Assembly: GCA_947069175.1 (NCBI GenBank)
Contig: CAMTDV010000028.1
Span: forward strand, 65,369,660-65,433,659
DNA: 64,000 bases
Origin: Scalesia atractyloides
Taxonomy: Eukaryota > Streptophyta > Magnoliopsida > Asterales > Asteraceae
Direction: 5' to 3'
Part shown: positions 33,381-45,785 of the stretch, piece by piece
How the letters are laid out: each line of letters opens with the position of its first letter
Numbering within the stretch: position 1 is the stretch's first letter
The notes under the pieces: model-generated
Told to the model about the DNA's origin: nothing
Seen by the model: the letters and a program-made list of their open reading frames with translations, nothing else
The model's database searches: none
Program-made: the position numbers and the translations under genes

Positions 33381-34650
33381 CGTAGATGAAAAGGGGTAAT
33401 CTATCTATGTCGATTCTAACTTGGATTGCAAGGATCTAAAGGCTACTAGTATGTATCTCCTCCTGATCTCATCAAAAGTCGTATACTATAGAACTAGACA
33501 AACCAATACCCTATCTCCTCCTAGTCTCAAGGGCAATAGAATACTCGTTTTAACTAAGACAATACTCATTTCTAGGGTAGACAAGAAACCACAAGCAAGC
33601 TCACAAACACAAAGTAAGCGAGTAGCACATGAAACTTATATTAAATAATACGAAATCAATTAATAAAAGTTCATGCGAAACAAGTATAAAATTTTTAAGT
33701 CAAACGAGCATGCATACGTATTAAAACCGAATAAAAAAGAGATTATTTTTACCAAAACATTACATATATAAACCAAATAATCTGAACAGAGAGTATAATA
33801 CGAGTCTAACTAGTTTTCACCATGAGCCCAAGTAGTTCAAGAAAATTAGCCGTCATGGTGAGAAAAAAACGTAGAAAAGAGTTTATAAAAACCGAATACT
33901 TCGTGATTAGATCCGAATAAACATAGTTTTAACATTTAAAATCTAACCGGTTGCACTTTGAATCTTTAAATAATAATCTTCACGAATCTACGAAACTGCT
34001 TTGTTTCTCCTCTTGAATTCCGTACAGTATGTTCCATATATCTTTTCTTCGTAACAGTGGGATCTCTCCTTTTTTTCATAATGAGGAATTGCGTGGTTTA
34101 AATTTGGATTATAATGTCTATGGTGTCACCGTTTGAACCCAGCATAAAATTCACAACCCTGGGCCAACTTTATCACATCAGGCGAATTATGATGGGTGTA
34201 TTGGGTTGGGTTCCCGATCCTTTTAACATTCCAAATCCATAAAAAGGAAATCAATGGCACAATGGTTATTATTGAGATTCATTAATGGCTTTGATGGAAA
34301 TTCACTTTCTAATAAACTCTACTACATCCTTCTTTTCACAACACGAGCTCACTTTTTTTAACATTTAGCAAATTACAAGTTTAGTCCCTAGACTTTCTCT
34401 TTGGCTCCCGGGTGCTCGTTTAATCACTGTTTTAGCTCTTTTCGCTTCCTTTCACACCAGGACCTATAAAAATACAAAATAGTAAAATAGCAATCTATAA
34501 AGACTAAAAACGACTAAAAACTATCGAAAATTGTATAAAATACAAAGGAAAAGTGGTGTGTTTTACAACACATCACAAAAGTACAAACAAAACATAATAG
34601 AGGCTTCTGACCCCACAATTCTACTAATCTCCTAAGATTATACGGTGTGG
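33381..34650. other. Unresolved retrotransposon debris
   Basis: No ORF with homology. The 34380-34585 stretch (TTTAGCTCTTTTCGCTTCC, CACCAGGACCTATAAAAATA, TGTGTTTTACAACACATCAC) reads like leader/LTR-adjacent sequence of Athila/Tat elements, so it may be part of the same element as 32363-33290. Borders were not found. Confidence 0.35.
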
Positions 34651-34943
34651 AGGGGCTTGAAAAGGAGACGTTATGTGACATGTGAACGACACGTAAGCAC
34701 GCGTCATAAAAGTGTTATGGTGAAAAAATGGGAGGTGTGAGATGGGGCGTGGTAGAGTGGCATTATTCGACACGTGGCACACAATTTTTGTTATTATTTT
34801 ATGTTTATAAACTATTAAAAATCTATTTAATTTTGAAAGAAATCATTAACACTGATGTAATAAATAACATTAACAAAAAAATGATTACATAATTAAAAAA
34901 TACACAATTAGAAAAAAACCCGAAAGTGAAAAAATAACGGAAA

Positions 34944-35280
34944 CTAATAAGAAAACAAACTAAGTACGATATTTATCCATGCTTCGCTTTCTCGTACGTC
35001 GCTCGTTCTTCCGGTCCAAGGTGATCGGCCTTCATAGCAAGGAATTTCATATCTGACTTCTTTTTCTTTCGTTTGTAGATCTAAAATCTCGAGAGCTTTT
35101 ATTTTTTGGGTGTTTCTTTCTTGTTGGCAAGAAATTGGTCGTACGCCAATATCGTATGCCAATATGTTTGGAGCGTGATATTGGCGTTGGTTTGGTTAAG
35201 ACGCTTGAGGCGAAGTGGTGTTCGGTATTCGCCCACACCATAGGGGTTGTTCGCATCGAAGTTGCGTTGTGTGGATGCAT
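34944..35280 (-). pseudogene. Harbinger-associated Myb/NAM-like protein fragment
   Basis: Two overlapping minus frames give VRPISCQQERNTQKIKALEI and LQTKEKEVRYEIP-type sequence preceded by MRTTPMVWANTEHHFA-type sequence in the other frame. The RPI/G...QTKEKE pattern resembles the C-terminal half of the Myb/trihelix proteins (NAM-associated domain) encoded beside plant Harbinger transposases. It is frameshifted. The surrounding GC-rich blocks (34650-34790, 35425-35605) may be element ends, but no matching TSD was found. Confidence 0.4.
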
Positions 35281-35606
35281 GATTTTTTTATAAAAAGTAT
35301 AGATATTTTACAAAGTATAAAGGTGGTTAAAAGAGAATAAGGTGAAAAATGATGGAAATGTAGAGTTTTTTTTATATAGGGGAGTATATGTATATTTTAA
35401 ATGGATTTTTTTTTAAATTTGTGTGTTGGGTCCAACGGCTATTAGCCACGCTAGTAGACAAACGCCACGTTGACCCAACCTTTGCCTCAACACCGGTGGA
35501 AAACGATCGGCCCCACACACAACACCGCCTACAACACCGTTCCCGAGTGGTGTGTGCGGCGTGGAAAGGCATAAACGCCACCAAACCACGCCCACACCTT
35601 TGTTAA

Positions 35607-36392
35607 AATTCCCGAATCCATTCCATCATCGAATCCTACAAATCAATCAAGACTCACTTTGTGGAAAGCATTAGCAAACCATGAGTATACTTAACCTCTT
35701 TCCTTATAAACCACTTTTGGTGTAACATGTATAACCTATTAAATTCACAAAACACACACAACCAATCTTATGCAAACACTCAATCCATTAAAAACATGTT
35801 ACTTGTTATACTTGATGTTTATACATGCTAGAATACATTTATGCAGCCCATTTGTTATTAACTTCGTGAGCCTACCTTAACATATATAGCGCTATACGAG
35901 TAGCACGTCATCCGTTTTGGGGTCATTGTTAAGTAATTGTTCTTTAAAGTCTTATTCAGTGCGATGATAAGATTACGTTGGTGGACACTTTGGTTTGAAA
36001 TATATTTTTTGCATGCTAGTATGATATATAACTTAGTACACAAATTGCCATGTTGGATTCGAGACTTTATACGTATGCTATATAAAACAAACTTGTATGC
36101 TCACCGACCTTTTTGTGTTGACATATACTTTAATACATGCTTGTAGGAAATTGATGATACTCAGAAAATCTACTTAGGGTGGACTAGAAACGCACCCAAA
36201 CTTTACTTTATGTGTTTCCTTTATGTTAGTCATGTAAAATTGCAAATTGTTATACTTTGCTTTCAAAATGTTTGTATCTTTGATATTAGCAATAAAATGA
36301 TTCAATTATTGTCACATTTTAGTATGTTTGTGATGTTTGAACAATGTCGTTCATCTCACTGTGATACTTCCGACCATTAGTTGGGGTGTGAC
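35607..36392 (+). mobile_element. 3' part of a gypsy-type LTR
   Basis: The block ends TTGGGGTGTGACA at 36392, the terminal motif shared with the Tekay LTRs here, with AATAAAATG at 36289 as a likely poly(A) signal. The LTR start and TSD were not found, so it is probably 5'-truncated. Confidence 0.4.
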
Positions 36393-36489
36393 ATGCTAGG
36401 TGTTAGAACTAAAGTTAATGTGTCAACAAGTGAAAATAAGTGGCATAAGGAGAAGTAGGTTGGTGTCCAGCCAGCATTCTGCTGTTAGT

Positions 36490-36615
36490 GCACCCCTTGC
36501 AGACCGCAAGGGGTATGTTTTATGGTCCCCAAGGACCTCGGCGTGCAAATTAAATTCAAACACCCTTGCGGACCGCAAGGGGTATGGAATTCGGTCCGCA
36601 AAGGACCCCAGCACA
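36490..36615. repeat. Near-palindromic CCTTGCGGACCGCAAGG repeats
   Basis: Two copies of CCCTTGC(A/G)GACCGCAAGGGG (36496-36515 and about 36563-36583), each followed by GTATG and a GGTCC(C/G)CAA(A)GGACC word. A GC-rich island in AT-rich DNA. Confidence 0.7.
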
Positions 36616-36773
36616 CCAAAATTTGCTCCTTTTACACTTTCAGCCCATCAACTATTATATATGCCTTTTTTTGACCATTTTAATCCCTTCCTTCAACATT
36701 GTGAATCATGTGGAGGGTTTTTAGGACACGTGTCACGATAGGATTCGTTTGGCAACATCAAGTTGTTACATCG

Positions 36774-37049
36774 ATGGGGCGAGAGATCGTGCAAAAAAAC
36801 AAAGGTAGTGGTTTATCTTCAACCAACTTCGACGTTGAAGGTCAAGTCAAGAGTCTCGACGCTAATATCAAAAGATTATTAGCCCGCAAGGAACGAAAAA
36901 TTGACACCTATGATCTAATGGTGCTTAGAATGAACACCGATGGTACGTCACCCAAACATATATTAGAAAAAAAACGAAAGCAAGATTCGTCAACGGCTTC
37001 CACGCAGGTTGGAGGAGGAGAACAAGGAAGACGAGTAGTAGTTTTTTAG
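36774..37049 (+). pseudogene. Small Lys/Arg-rich ORF, possibly Harbinger-associated protein tail
   Basis: A frame of about 91 codons from the ATG at 36774 begins MGREIVQKNKGSGLSS and contains LLARKERKIDTYDLM then MNTDGTSPKHI. The charged helix followed by an MxTDG/SxxSP turn recalls the end of Myb/NAM-type proteins linked to Harbinger elements, and the AT-rich downstream sequence looks like a UTR. There is no direct proof. It could also be a chance ORF in LTR debris. Confidence 0.3.
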
Positions 37050-37926
37050 GTGCTTAATTTTTTTTCTATTTATTTGTATTTAGACTTTATTGTATTTTTT
37101 TAAGATCTTAAATTTTATTGTACTTTTAAAAAAACTAATACACTTTTTACTTTTAGTTGTCTATTTTAACTAATATTGATAATATATATATATACACACA
37201 CATATATATATATAATATTTAAATAAAAAAGTAATGATCAATAAATTATTGGAGTACAATTAAAACTATTGAATCCTTTACATGATGCAGCTAACAAGTG
37301 AAAGAAACTGGCATGATAATGTGACAGACACTTTATAACGTGACATAAATGAAAGAAATTAGTCTGATGATACGACAAACTTTATAACACGACATAAAAA
37401 AAAATAGGTAGTGTTACACCTAATCTTATAAGTGTCTCTCCTTGAGAACTTTAACACAAGTTAACATCTTTTAGCCCAAGTGAATTTTTTTTGGTTATTA
37501 ACCAAAAACAAAACTGACCAAATGCCCAAAACCAAATTACCAAAACAGTTTTTAAAATCCATTAATTGAAAGTTTCGGTTTCGAATTTGGTTTATAGTTA
37601 AAACCGACTTGAACCAACCTATGCACACCCATAATTCAAGTTATTGCACCATCGTTCTCATCTATGTGTGACGAAGGTAGCATGAAGCCTCCCTAAATCT
37701 GTGTTTTTTTTGTGCCTACATTTGTTTCTGGTGACATTAAGGTTCCCTACCATCTCGCAAATCAACACCAAAGACCAATTTGAGTGCTCTCAACTTTCCT
37801 CTGTCCTTCAGCGACAACACTATATCTCGTATTCGACTTAGGGGGCTTCTCGTGTGTTAAGGTACCATCATGAACCCCGGTCCTTGTTTTATTTGTTGAA
37901 ATAAGAATTTGAGTATATTAAGTAAC
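37050..37926. other. Unassigned AT-rich DNA
   Basis: Includes a (TA)n/(CA)n patch at 37183-37212. No gene recognised. Confidence 0.4.
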
Positions 37927-38891
37927 TAGGTTAGTTACCCGTGTATTACACGGATTAAATAAATAATACAATGTCAAATAAAAGAAGATGTATCCATGTA
38001 TTATAAGATCTAAATAATCAGAACGATATAATTCATAAATGTAACTGAAATTATATATTAGATATTACATATCATGTATAATGTATAATAATGAGAATTT
38101 TAAGACGTCAATATACAAAACACTACGAAATTCTTATAGAAACTTCGAGATAATCTCATTTGAGTGGAGTTGACTTATTGACCAGATCGGCATTGACTTT
38201 TTTGCTTCAGAAATTCCCTTCTATTCTACGTAAGCAAAGGCATACATTTTGGTTATCATATCTGCATGCAAAAGATACTCAACGGCTGATAAGTTTCTTA
38301 GCAAAATGTAATACAGATCAAGATTCAAGAAAAAAAGATATAAATTTTACCTACTTTCCTTTATAGACCTTTGCCGTTACAGGCTTACATCCACCACCAA
38401 CCGCCTCCACCGAAGAAAATAACCGGTTATACATTGAAATCAAACGAAACTCAAGACAGTGATAACGTCGAATACTTGAAGCACATATTTACCTTGAGGG
38501 TGTGATTAAAGATGCAAATTAAGGTTTCAAAACTAACAAATGGAAAGAAAACATTTACATGAAATTTATAAAAACAAAACATGATGGAAGCGATCAAGAA
38601 CAATATTGCTTTAACATTGAAAACAAACAAACTAACTAAAACTGAGAAGAAGGAAGAAAAATCACCTGCTGAAAATCAAAATCTTTTGCTTTTAAATATG
38701 ATCAGAAGTTGAAATTAGGAAATAGGAAATCAAACCTGTATAAAAAAAAGTCACTTGGCAACAATCAAGGTGTATTATTAAGAAAACTGAAGCCATGTGT
38801 CTAGCTTTTACTATACAATTAGGTTGCTAAAAATAAATTGAAGGCTGAAAAACAGACACGTGGCAGTTATTTTTATTTATAACAATAGAGA
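37927..38891 (-). mobile_element. Non-autonomous Helitron, 965 bp
   Basis: On the minus strand it starts TCTCTATTGTTATAAATAAA at 38891 and ends with a hairpin CCGTGTAATACACGG (37940-37954), a 9-base spacer and CTAG at 37927-37930. The base before the start is A and the base after the end is T, the expected A^T insertion without target duplication. No Rep/helicase ORF is present, and the ORFs inside are short. The CACGTGTC word near the 5' end is also common in plant Helitrons. Confidence 0.78.
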
Positions 38892-39906
38892 TTTTTTTAT
38901 TTTTTTGAATGACAGTTCTAACAATAGGATATATTTAAGATTTAGATTTTATACTTTCATTTAAACAAACAAAGAATAGTGGTTAAGGTGATAATAACCT
39001 AAATGTTTTTTTTAGACAAATTACCCATACAAGACTTCGGGTCTAAATGGTTAACACTTTGTAACAGGGATATGAGGCGGATGGTGAATCTCGCACATCA
39101 ATGGAGCCTTGGCCAAGATGATTAGTAGGGGTGACAATAGTTGAATCATAATCGAAATTTGAGCCATTAATAGATCACTGAGAAGAAATTTACTAGGATA
39201 TTTTAGCGCTTCTTTCGGTGGTTTAACTTTCAACACCCTTGATTACTTAGAAAAAAAACCCTTAGCACCTAATGAATTATATAAACTATTTTTTAAACGA
39301 CGATTAATGTTAGAACAACAAACATAGCAAAATTATAGTATTATAATATACTAACGTACCGTTATGCTAATCGATAACTCATGAAACTCTCTTAACATTC
39401 TTGATAGAAAATTGGTTGATATATTTGTTAACGGTGTTTATTTACTTTTTAGTTTCATTCACCTGTTATGTTGATATTTACATTTTGAATCACATTTTGG
39501 TGAGAATACTGGTATTATTTTAATCAAATTTTCTGCAATCCGTCAATTTGAAATTGTATATATTTATTATTGTTATATAAAAAGATTTTTGTTAATAAAA
39601 TTTTAGGTTATTTTTTTTCTTCAGAAGTATGTTATTTCTGAAAACTTAGCAATTGTACAAAATCTTCTCAAAAATTTTATTACTCAATAATTAATACACT
39701 CTCTATATAGTTCATTTTTTAATTATTTAAATTAAGTGTGTTTACGATGTTTTGCATTGTTGGATGTGCTTAGCAAATATATATTAGTAAAAACAAAATC
39801 ATGAACAAGGACTTGAACCTGCCTATTTCACTTCAGAAGTCAGCGCAACAACCACTAATACAAACCTCATTTTTCTTTAAACTACATCTTAATTTTTTTA
39901 TTTAAT
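38892..39906. other. Unassigned AT-rich DNA
   Basis: No supported gene. GGACTTGAACCTGCC at 39808 is a weak tRNA-like T-arm word without the rest of a tRNA. Confidence 0.4.
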
Positions 39907-41969
39907 AGTAACAACCCAAAAAAGGTCCCATGACCAGTTGTAATCGAAACCCTAAACGCACAGGACAAGAACCATCACGAAAAATCAAAAAGAAACTTTT
40001 TATTACCTCTCGCGGGCCGCGACAGACTCATAAGAATCCGCCGCGGGTGCGAGAAGCATGAAAGCTGCCAGAGACACGTGTAGGCCACGTGTCAAGCCTA
40101 CCCATTGAGTCATGCCACCTATGTCATAGCTAGACTCCCTCGTGGGCCGCGACAAGGAAGCCCTAACCTGTCGCGGGATGCGAGAAGCCCTAAATTTAGC
40201 TATAAAAGGGACGTGCACTGGACATTTCAAATTGCTCATTTTCTTTTCTTTCTCTCGCTCTCTCGTTCTGTCATTCTAATGTTAGAACTCCTAAACCCTC
40301 GAAACTCTGCTCCGTAGAAAGTGTACGAAACCTAATCGCTAAAACGATACCCTGTTCGATTGATCTGAAACCCTAGCAACGAAAAGCTGAAGTTCCACCT
40401 GAATAAGGTGATACTTGTACGTCACGGTTTTGATATCTGATTATCGTTAAAGTTTGAATTGGATTCATACATAATACGAATTGCATTGTGTGTTTATCTA
40501 GAAATTAAAACTTATAACCATGAGGTTGTTAAACCAAAAACGTTAGTGGTTAAAAAAACCTAGCGGTTAAGTAAACTTAACCGGAAATTAAACTTAACAG
40601 CTAAGTAAATTAATTAGTTAAACAACTAAGTTTTTAATCAACTAAGTTTAACAACAAAATGGTTAAGTAAGTTTAATAACTTAATAAATATATAAAGTAG
40701 ATAAACATCTAAATAAGTATATATGAGGTAGATATATATAAGGAAGGTATTTACAAAGAAGACATATATAAGGAATGTATATATAAGAAATATATATATA
40801 AGGAATGTATATATAAGAAAGATATATATGGGTAGATAACAACTAGAAAAGGTGTATATGGGTAGCTAGTACCTATGGAAGGTTTATCTAGGGAAGGTAT
40901 ATATTAAACTTTCTATAAAAGAAAAGCATATTCCTTACTTATAAATAGCAAGTCTAGGATTCATTTTTCCTTGCTTATTCATTCTCTTCTTCTCTTTATA
41001 CGTTGGTGTTCTAACCAATAATCACCGATACGATATTCTGTCCGATCGATTAGGGAACCAACTTACGGATGTTTAAGCGCTGCCTTAATAAGTACACTTT
41101 GTCATCTACGTTATGAGTCTAATCTCGTGACTATCGTTAGGTTTGATTTGGTTTTACACTAATACGTATTATACTTCGTTAAACTAAATGTTTAACTATC
41201 ACAGAGCTCAAAAATAGATGCTTAATTACCAGAAGATTCAGAACTATAAAAGTAGATGCTTAACTATCAGAAGTTTAGAATCAGGAATCCTGTTAAATCA
41301 AGGATTCTAGACCTACAAGGTGAGTCATTCTCTTTGATTCAAATAATTTCAAAACCCTAAATGTTTTCAAAATATTACTTATATTACAGTGATTAAGTAT
41401 TTGTATTCTTACTGAGAAATTACTGCCAATATGTGGGGTTTTGTATACACTACTTGATAAGCTTTACTAATTGGGAGAATGACCAATAGTGATATGACTA
41501 CAGTCATAGGAATTGCCGAGTGACAGATACTTTTTTAGTAATAGTAAGATATAAACAAATGTAAAAACTCTTAATGTTGTAATTATAAGAAAGTGTTCTT
41601 TTATAAATTAGAATGATCTCACCAGTATTTCCTACTGATAAAATGTTTTTAAACATGTTTCAGGTAATTACCATAGATCTGAATAAGAGTTGTGATACGG
41701 CACCAAAACGCTTAAAGAAGTGGCTTATTTTATCAATTAAATTAAGAAACATTGTTTTATGTATTCGGGTTTATCCTCTAAAAAAGCAACCTTTGTAAAC
41801 ATGGGTTTTATTCCCAATTGTTATAAATAAAATTTTGGTGTTCTAAAACGCTGATATTTTTCCTAACTATGGTCCTGATGGAATTTCTGCTGTAATATTT
41901 TCAAATAAAGCACCGGTACCACTTGACTGTTCACGACTTCCGTCCAGTGTGTGGTCAGGGGTTGTGACA
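39907..41969 (+). mobile_element. Probable gypsy LTR (solo or truncated)
   Basis: It starts AGTAACAACCC (one base from TGTAACAACCC) and ends GGGGTTGTGACA. TATAAAAGGGACGTG is at 40201 and AATAAAATTTTGG near 41826, both placed as in a plus-strand LTR. The 5-bp flanks (TTAAT, GAAGT) do not match, so it is either truncated or recombined. The 5' part holds CTCGCGGGCCGCGACA-type GC palindromes; the middle has tandem TATATATAAGGAA units (40690-40880). Confidence 0.5.
40690..40905. repeat. Tandem TATATATAAGGAAGGTA-type repeats
   Basis: About eight short imperfect units of 20-30 bp alternating AAGGAATGTATATATAAG and AAGATATATATGGGTAG. Confidence 0.7.
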
Positions 41970-42640
41970 GAAGTGTCATTGGAAAAAAACAAGCCTGGGT
42001 CGGAAATGCGGCTCACCCACTTTAGGGCCGGCCCTGGATACCACATTATGTAAAAACATGAACAATCAAAGGACATAAATTTTAATGTCGGGTTATTGGA
42101 TTATTAATAGATATTGGTGGGTTACACCCGTGCCCTTCGACGGGTGACCCATTTTTTAATGGAAATGTCGACGCAATAGTAAAAGTAACGTTAATGGCAC
42201 GAATTCGTTTGATATTGGTTCGGTCCATTAAAATACCAACACTTACCAAAAGAGAAACAAAAAAGTCATGACACGACCAAAAAATATTGAGATGTGTATA
42301 CATCGATCGAAACCATAAAAACGGATATCAATTTCGGTACTGACGTTGTTCGGTCAGTATTGGACCGTTTGTTTTGTTAAATGTACAACATCAGGTTCGA
42401 TTGAAACTTAAAAAGAAAAAGAAAAACAAAAAATAGAAAAGAAAAAGGAAAGATGAAAAGCACACAAAAGACAAAAATTATAAAAGGACAAAAACATTGT
42501 AGCTAAGAACTTCATAAATTATATATATAACGAGAATTGATCTCGCTGCGTTGTAGGGCTGAATCAAAACTGGGATAAATTGTAAAACCATAACACGAAT
42601 TAATAACACCAACCGACTCACGAGATGTAAGACGTAGACG
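41970..42640. other. Unassigned DNA
   Basis: Contains an A/G-rich stretch (42410-42470). No gene or element end recognised. Confidence 0.35.
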
Positions 42641-43015
42641 ATGTGGAACTTATACCGACATGTATTAGCAAGTTAAGAAGGTTAAATAGATAATGTATAA
42701 AATTTTTAAAAAGTTAAGGGCAAAAGTGACAAATTTAAAACTTGAGGGAAAGGAGAATACTCTTTCACTAAAAGATGACAAAAACTTTAGGGGCCAAATT
42801 TGACAACCAAACAAAGTTTGGTGTTCGAACTCAAATTTATACCGACACGTAATAAGAAGTGAAAAGTGACAAGGAGATATTGTATAAACTTTTAAAAAAA
42901 CGTAGAACAAAAATGATAGCATTAAAACTTAAGAAAAAAAAGAAACTGTTTCACTAAAAAACAACAAAACATGAAGGGATCAAACTTGACCATCAAACAA
43001 ATTTAATGGACAACA
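42640..43015. repeat. Imperfect ~185-bp direct duplication
   Basis: Two copies (about 42650-42830 and 42838-43015) share ACTTATACCGACATG/TTTATACCGACACG, GTATAAA(A/C)TTTTTAAAAA, TTTCACTAAAA and CAAACAAA(G/T)TT blocks in order. Confidence 0.6.
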
Positions 43016-44125
43016 TCAAAACTAAAAAACACTTACTAAGAATCATAAATTATATAATTATATATAATATATATATATATAATTATCATTAATTAATCAC
43101 TGTCTAAAAGAAGCAATTCCCAAATATAAATAAAGTCTCAGAGTTTAAAAAATAAGGATAGGATCCAAAATTCATATAGGAAAATTCGAAATTCAAAAAA
43201 TAGGAAAGATAATCCAAATATGATGCTCCTGCATCATTCACTGTCTAAATGTATATTGAAAACTAAAATAGAAGTTAAGTACGTACTTAACTTTTTATAC
43301 CATAATAGGAAAACAATATGCACCATTTATTATATAAAAAACACGGTTGTTTTTATCCTCCGAATCAGTATTTTTAGATACACTCAGAAAAGGAATAATA
43401 CCTTTTCTATAATTATTAAACAAAATTCACATTATAATTCACATAAAGTGGGGCTTACGACATATCATAAAATTATAAAACTTGTTATGCTTCATCCATT
43501 CACTTTAATTATTCGAGATTTTTCCATTTCATTTATGTTGTGATGATCCTTTACACAAAGACATACCCCACACAGCCACAAACATGTTTTAGCGTAATAA
43601 CCTAGTAAGTACATGTGTTTCATAACCCATATACATATTCATTTTTAATAATTAAAAATAATTATTTGAGGGGAGGACCTAATAGACCACCGAAGCGTAG
43701 GTAGAATAGAACATGAGGTCAGCCATCGTAGACCTATGATTTTTCAAACGAAATAATGAAAGTAGTTTTAGATGATCACAACATATATATTTGGACTTTT
43801 TAGCAACTATGTTTAAATTGCGATTATCACATTGGTTGGACAAGATCACATAACAACTAAGGGCGGCCCTACCATAAATATGGATAACTATAGGTCTCAC
43901 CATGACCATGGACAACATATTTGGTAATGCATACATGATCACCCGTTGTGAAACTCACTATTTATTCTTATAAGTAGTAAATATATAATAATAATAATAT
44001 ATTAATATTAATTCATATGTTTACATTCTAAATTCAATGGTAACAACAAATCATGCCCAATTAATCAACAAATCAATAAATAATGGCTAAATAATTACTC
44101 TAGAATTCTGGATACTAATTATGTT
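43016..44125. other. Unassigned AT-rich DNA
   Basis: A (TA)n patch at 43062-43081. Open frames on either strand have no recognisable homology. Confidence 0.4.
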
Positions 44126-44127
44126 TT

Positions 44128-44225
44128 ACGTTGATCCTCTACCTGGGTAGTAGAGGCTATTGTTTCTTGAAGAAAAGACCGGGTTCAAATCCTGACATAG
44201 AGTGTAATTTAGTATTCACTGGTGT
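44128..44225 (+). repeat. SINE-like candidate with A- and B-box motifs
   Basis: CTACCTGGGTAGTAGAGGC (A-box-like) and, about 35 bp on, ACCGGGTTCAAATCCTG (a good B box). It is followed by (TA)n at 44262-44300 rather than poly(A). A second B-box-like word, CCGGTTCGAAGCC, is at 44698. Fragmentary. Confidence 0.35.
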
Positions 44226-44261
44226 AGTTTATAAGTATAAGTAATGTAACCTTCGCTATTA

Positions 44262-44292
<31 letters not shown>

Positions 44293-44300
44293 ATATATAA
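44262..44300. repeat. (TA)n microsatellite
   Basis: Two TA runs separated by one T. Confidence 0.9.
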
Positions 44301-44970
44301 CGTCATACAATCAGCATTAGTCATCTACGTTTATAATCATACATCTTCACCAATTACCATTCCATATAAATAATCTTACCTCTTTTTTATTGAAAAACTG
44401 ATTTACTATTATTTTATCTTATAACTAAATGATTACAATATTTAAAAAAAAAATGATTACAATAATAAAATAATAGTTTTTTTGACAGACTCATGTTTAT
44501 ATATTGTAACTTTTAAGTATACTTATTCTAACTCAAGCATATTTCATAAATTAGTTTTAATCCGAACCTATTTTACACGAGATATTAGGATCATAACACA
44601 ATTTGAGCGAAATCTCTCCCAACCCGATCATTTCAAGAACTATATATTGGGGGAAGCAGTTTGTGAGGGTGGCAGAGGCACTCAACAGGTAGGCCCCCCG
44701 GTTCGAAGCCGTGCCATAACACTGCCGTCACCCTTGTGGGTATGGCTGACGTGTGGTTTGGCTAGCTAGCAGAGTTACCCGTGTAAAATTTTTAAATTCG
44801 ATGCGTTGACCGTGTTTTTTTTGACCGTTGATTTTTATAAAAATAAAAAAATTAAATTCAAATAATCAATAACTTTCTCTATTTAATCAACACATTCCAG
44901 TTTATTAATCTACACCATCCACATAAACTCTCTCAATTTTATATTTCCATCTTCAAAAATCTCCTCTCAA

Positions 44971-45323
44971 AATGACGATGAACTCATGGACCGAAGAGGA
45001 AGACATCGCGTATCGCGTTGGCTATGTCTTATGTCGCAACCCATCATGAACGCTCGTCCACTAGTAGAAGGGTGTCGTTTTGAAACCAGTTGTTCCAACA
45101 ATTTTGTATTCATGTTGGTGAGACCACCCGAAACGTGAATCAACTAAACTCACGTTTCTCATTTATTCGTTATAAATGTTCAAGATTCCATAGAAGGTTC
45201 ATGAATGTGGAAAATCCCAACAACGAGCTCTCGGAATCGGAAGGTATTCAAGTGGCCCTTGCGGATTACAAACACGCCTACGATAAGAACTTTGAGCAAC
45301 GTTTCGATGTGACAAATTACTAA
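44971..45323 (+). pseudogene. Trihelix/Myb-like protein fragment of Harbinger type
   Basis: From the ATG at 44971 the frame starts MTMNSWTEEEDIAYRVGYVL, the typical opening of the SANT/trihelix proteins that accompany plant Harbinger transposases. It shifts frame near 45060 and continues in another frame as ETTRNVNQLNSRFSFIRYKC, NVENPNNE and ALADYKHAYDKNF, which match that family's TTRNxNQxNSR and ALxxY motifs. It ends prematurely before the expected CW motif. The upstream 100 bp is CT/A-rich like a plant 5' UTR. Non-functional. Confidence 0.65.
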
Positions 45324-45785
45324 GATGTATGTTTAAGTTTTATGCTTTATTTTTATGTAATGTATTAAGTTTAGGGTTTGGTTTTATGTAATGTTTTAAA
45401 TTTTATTTATGTTTTATTTTAATGTAATGGTTTAAGTTTTATATTATATTTGACTTTATTTAAATTTAAAAAAAAAGTTAATAGTTTATGACATTGGTAG
45501 ATATTGTCGGTCTTTACTAACTAATACGTTCTTTCAATTGAATTTGGTATGGTGGATATTGGTCCGTACCTTCCTCCGAGCCATTTTTAGCCAGAAAAAG
45601 ACGACGACGTCTGAGACCAACCACCAAGTGAGTTTGAGAAGAGACATGTGAAATAAAGCATTTATTTATAGGTAGGGGCCCATTCATCACTAATTCTAGG
45701 TGGAAACGTGTCACCCCAATCGTTTAAAGATTAGGTGGGAATAATAGATATTAGAATCCATTTCTGTAATATAAAAAGATTATAT
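45324..45785. other. Flank of the trihelix fragment
   Basis: TTTATGTAATG-type repeats (45345-45430) look like 3' UTR of the trihelix fragment. The rest is unassigned. Confidence 0.35.

Noticed and set aside
35388..35606. Overlapping ORFs on both strands at 35372-35606
   Set aside because: A GC-rich block open in several frames; no domain or motif, probably a transposon terminal region.
39907..41969. Solo LTR with certain borders
   Set aside because: The 5-bp flanks do not match and the first base is not T; kept only as a probable LTR.
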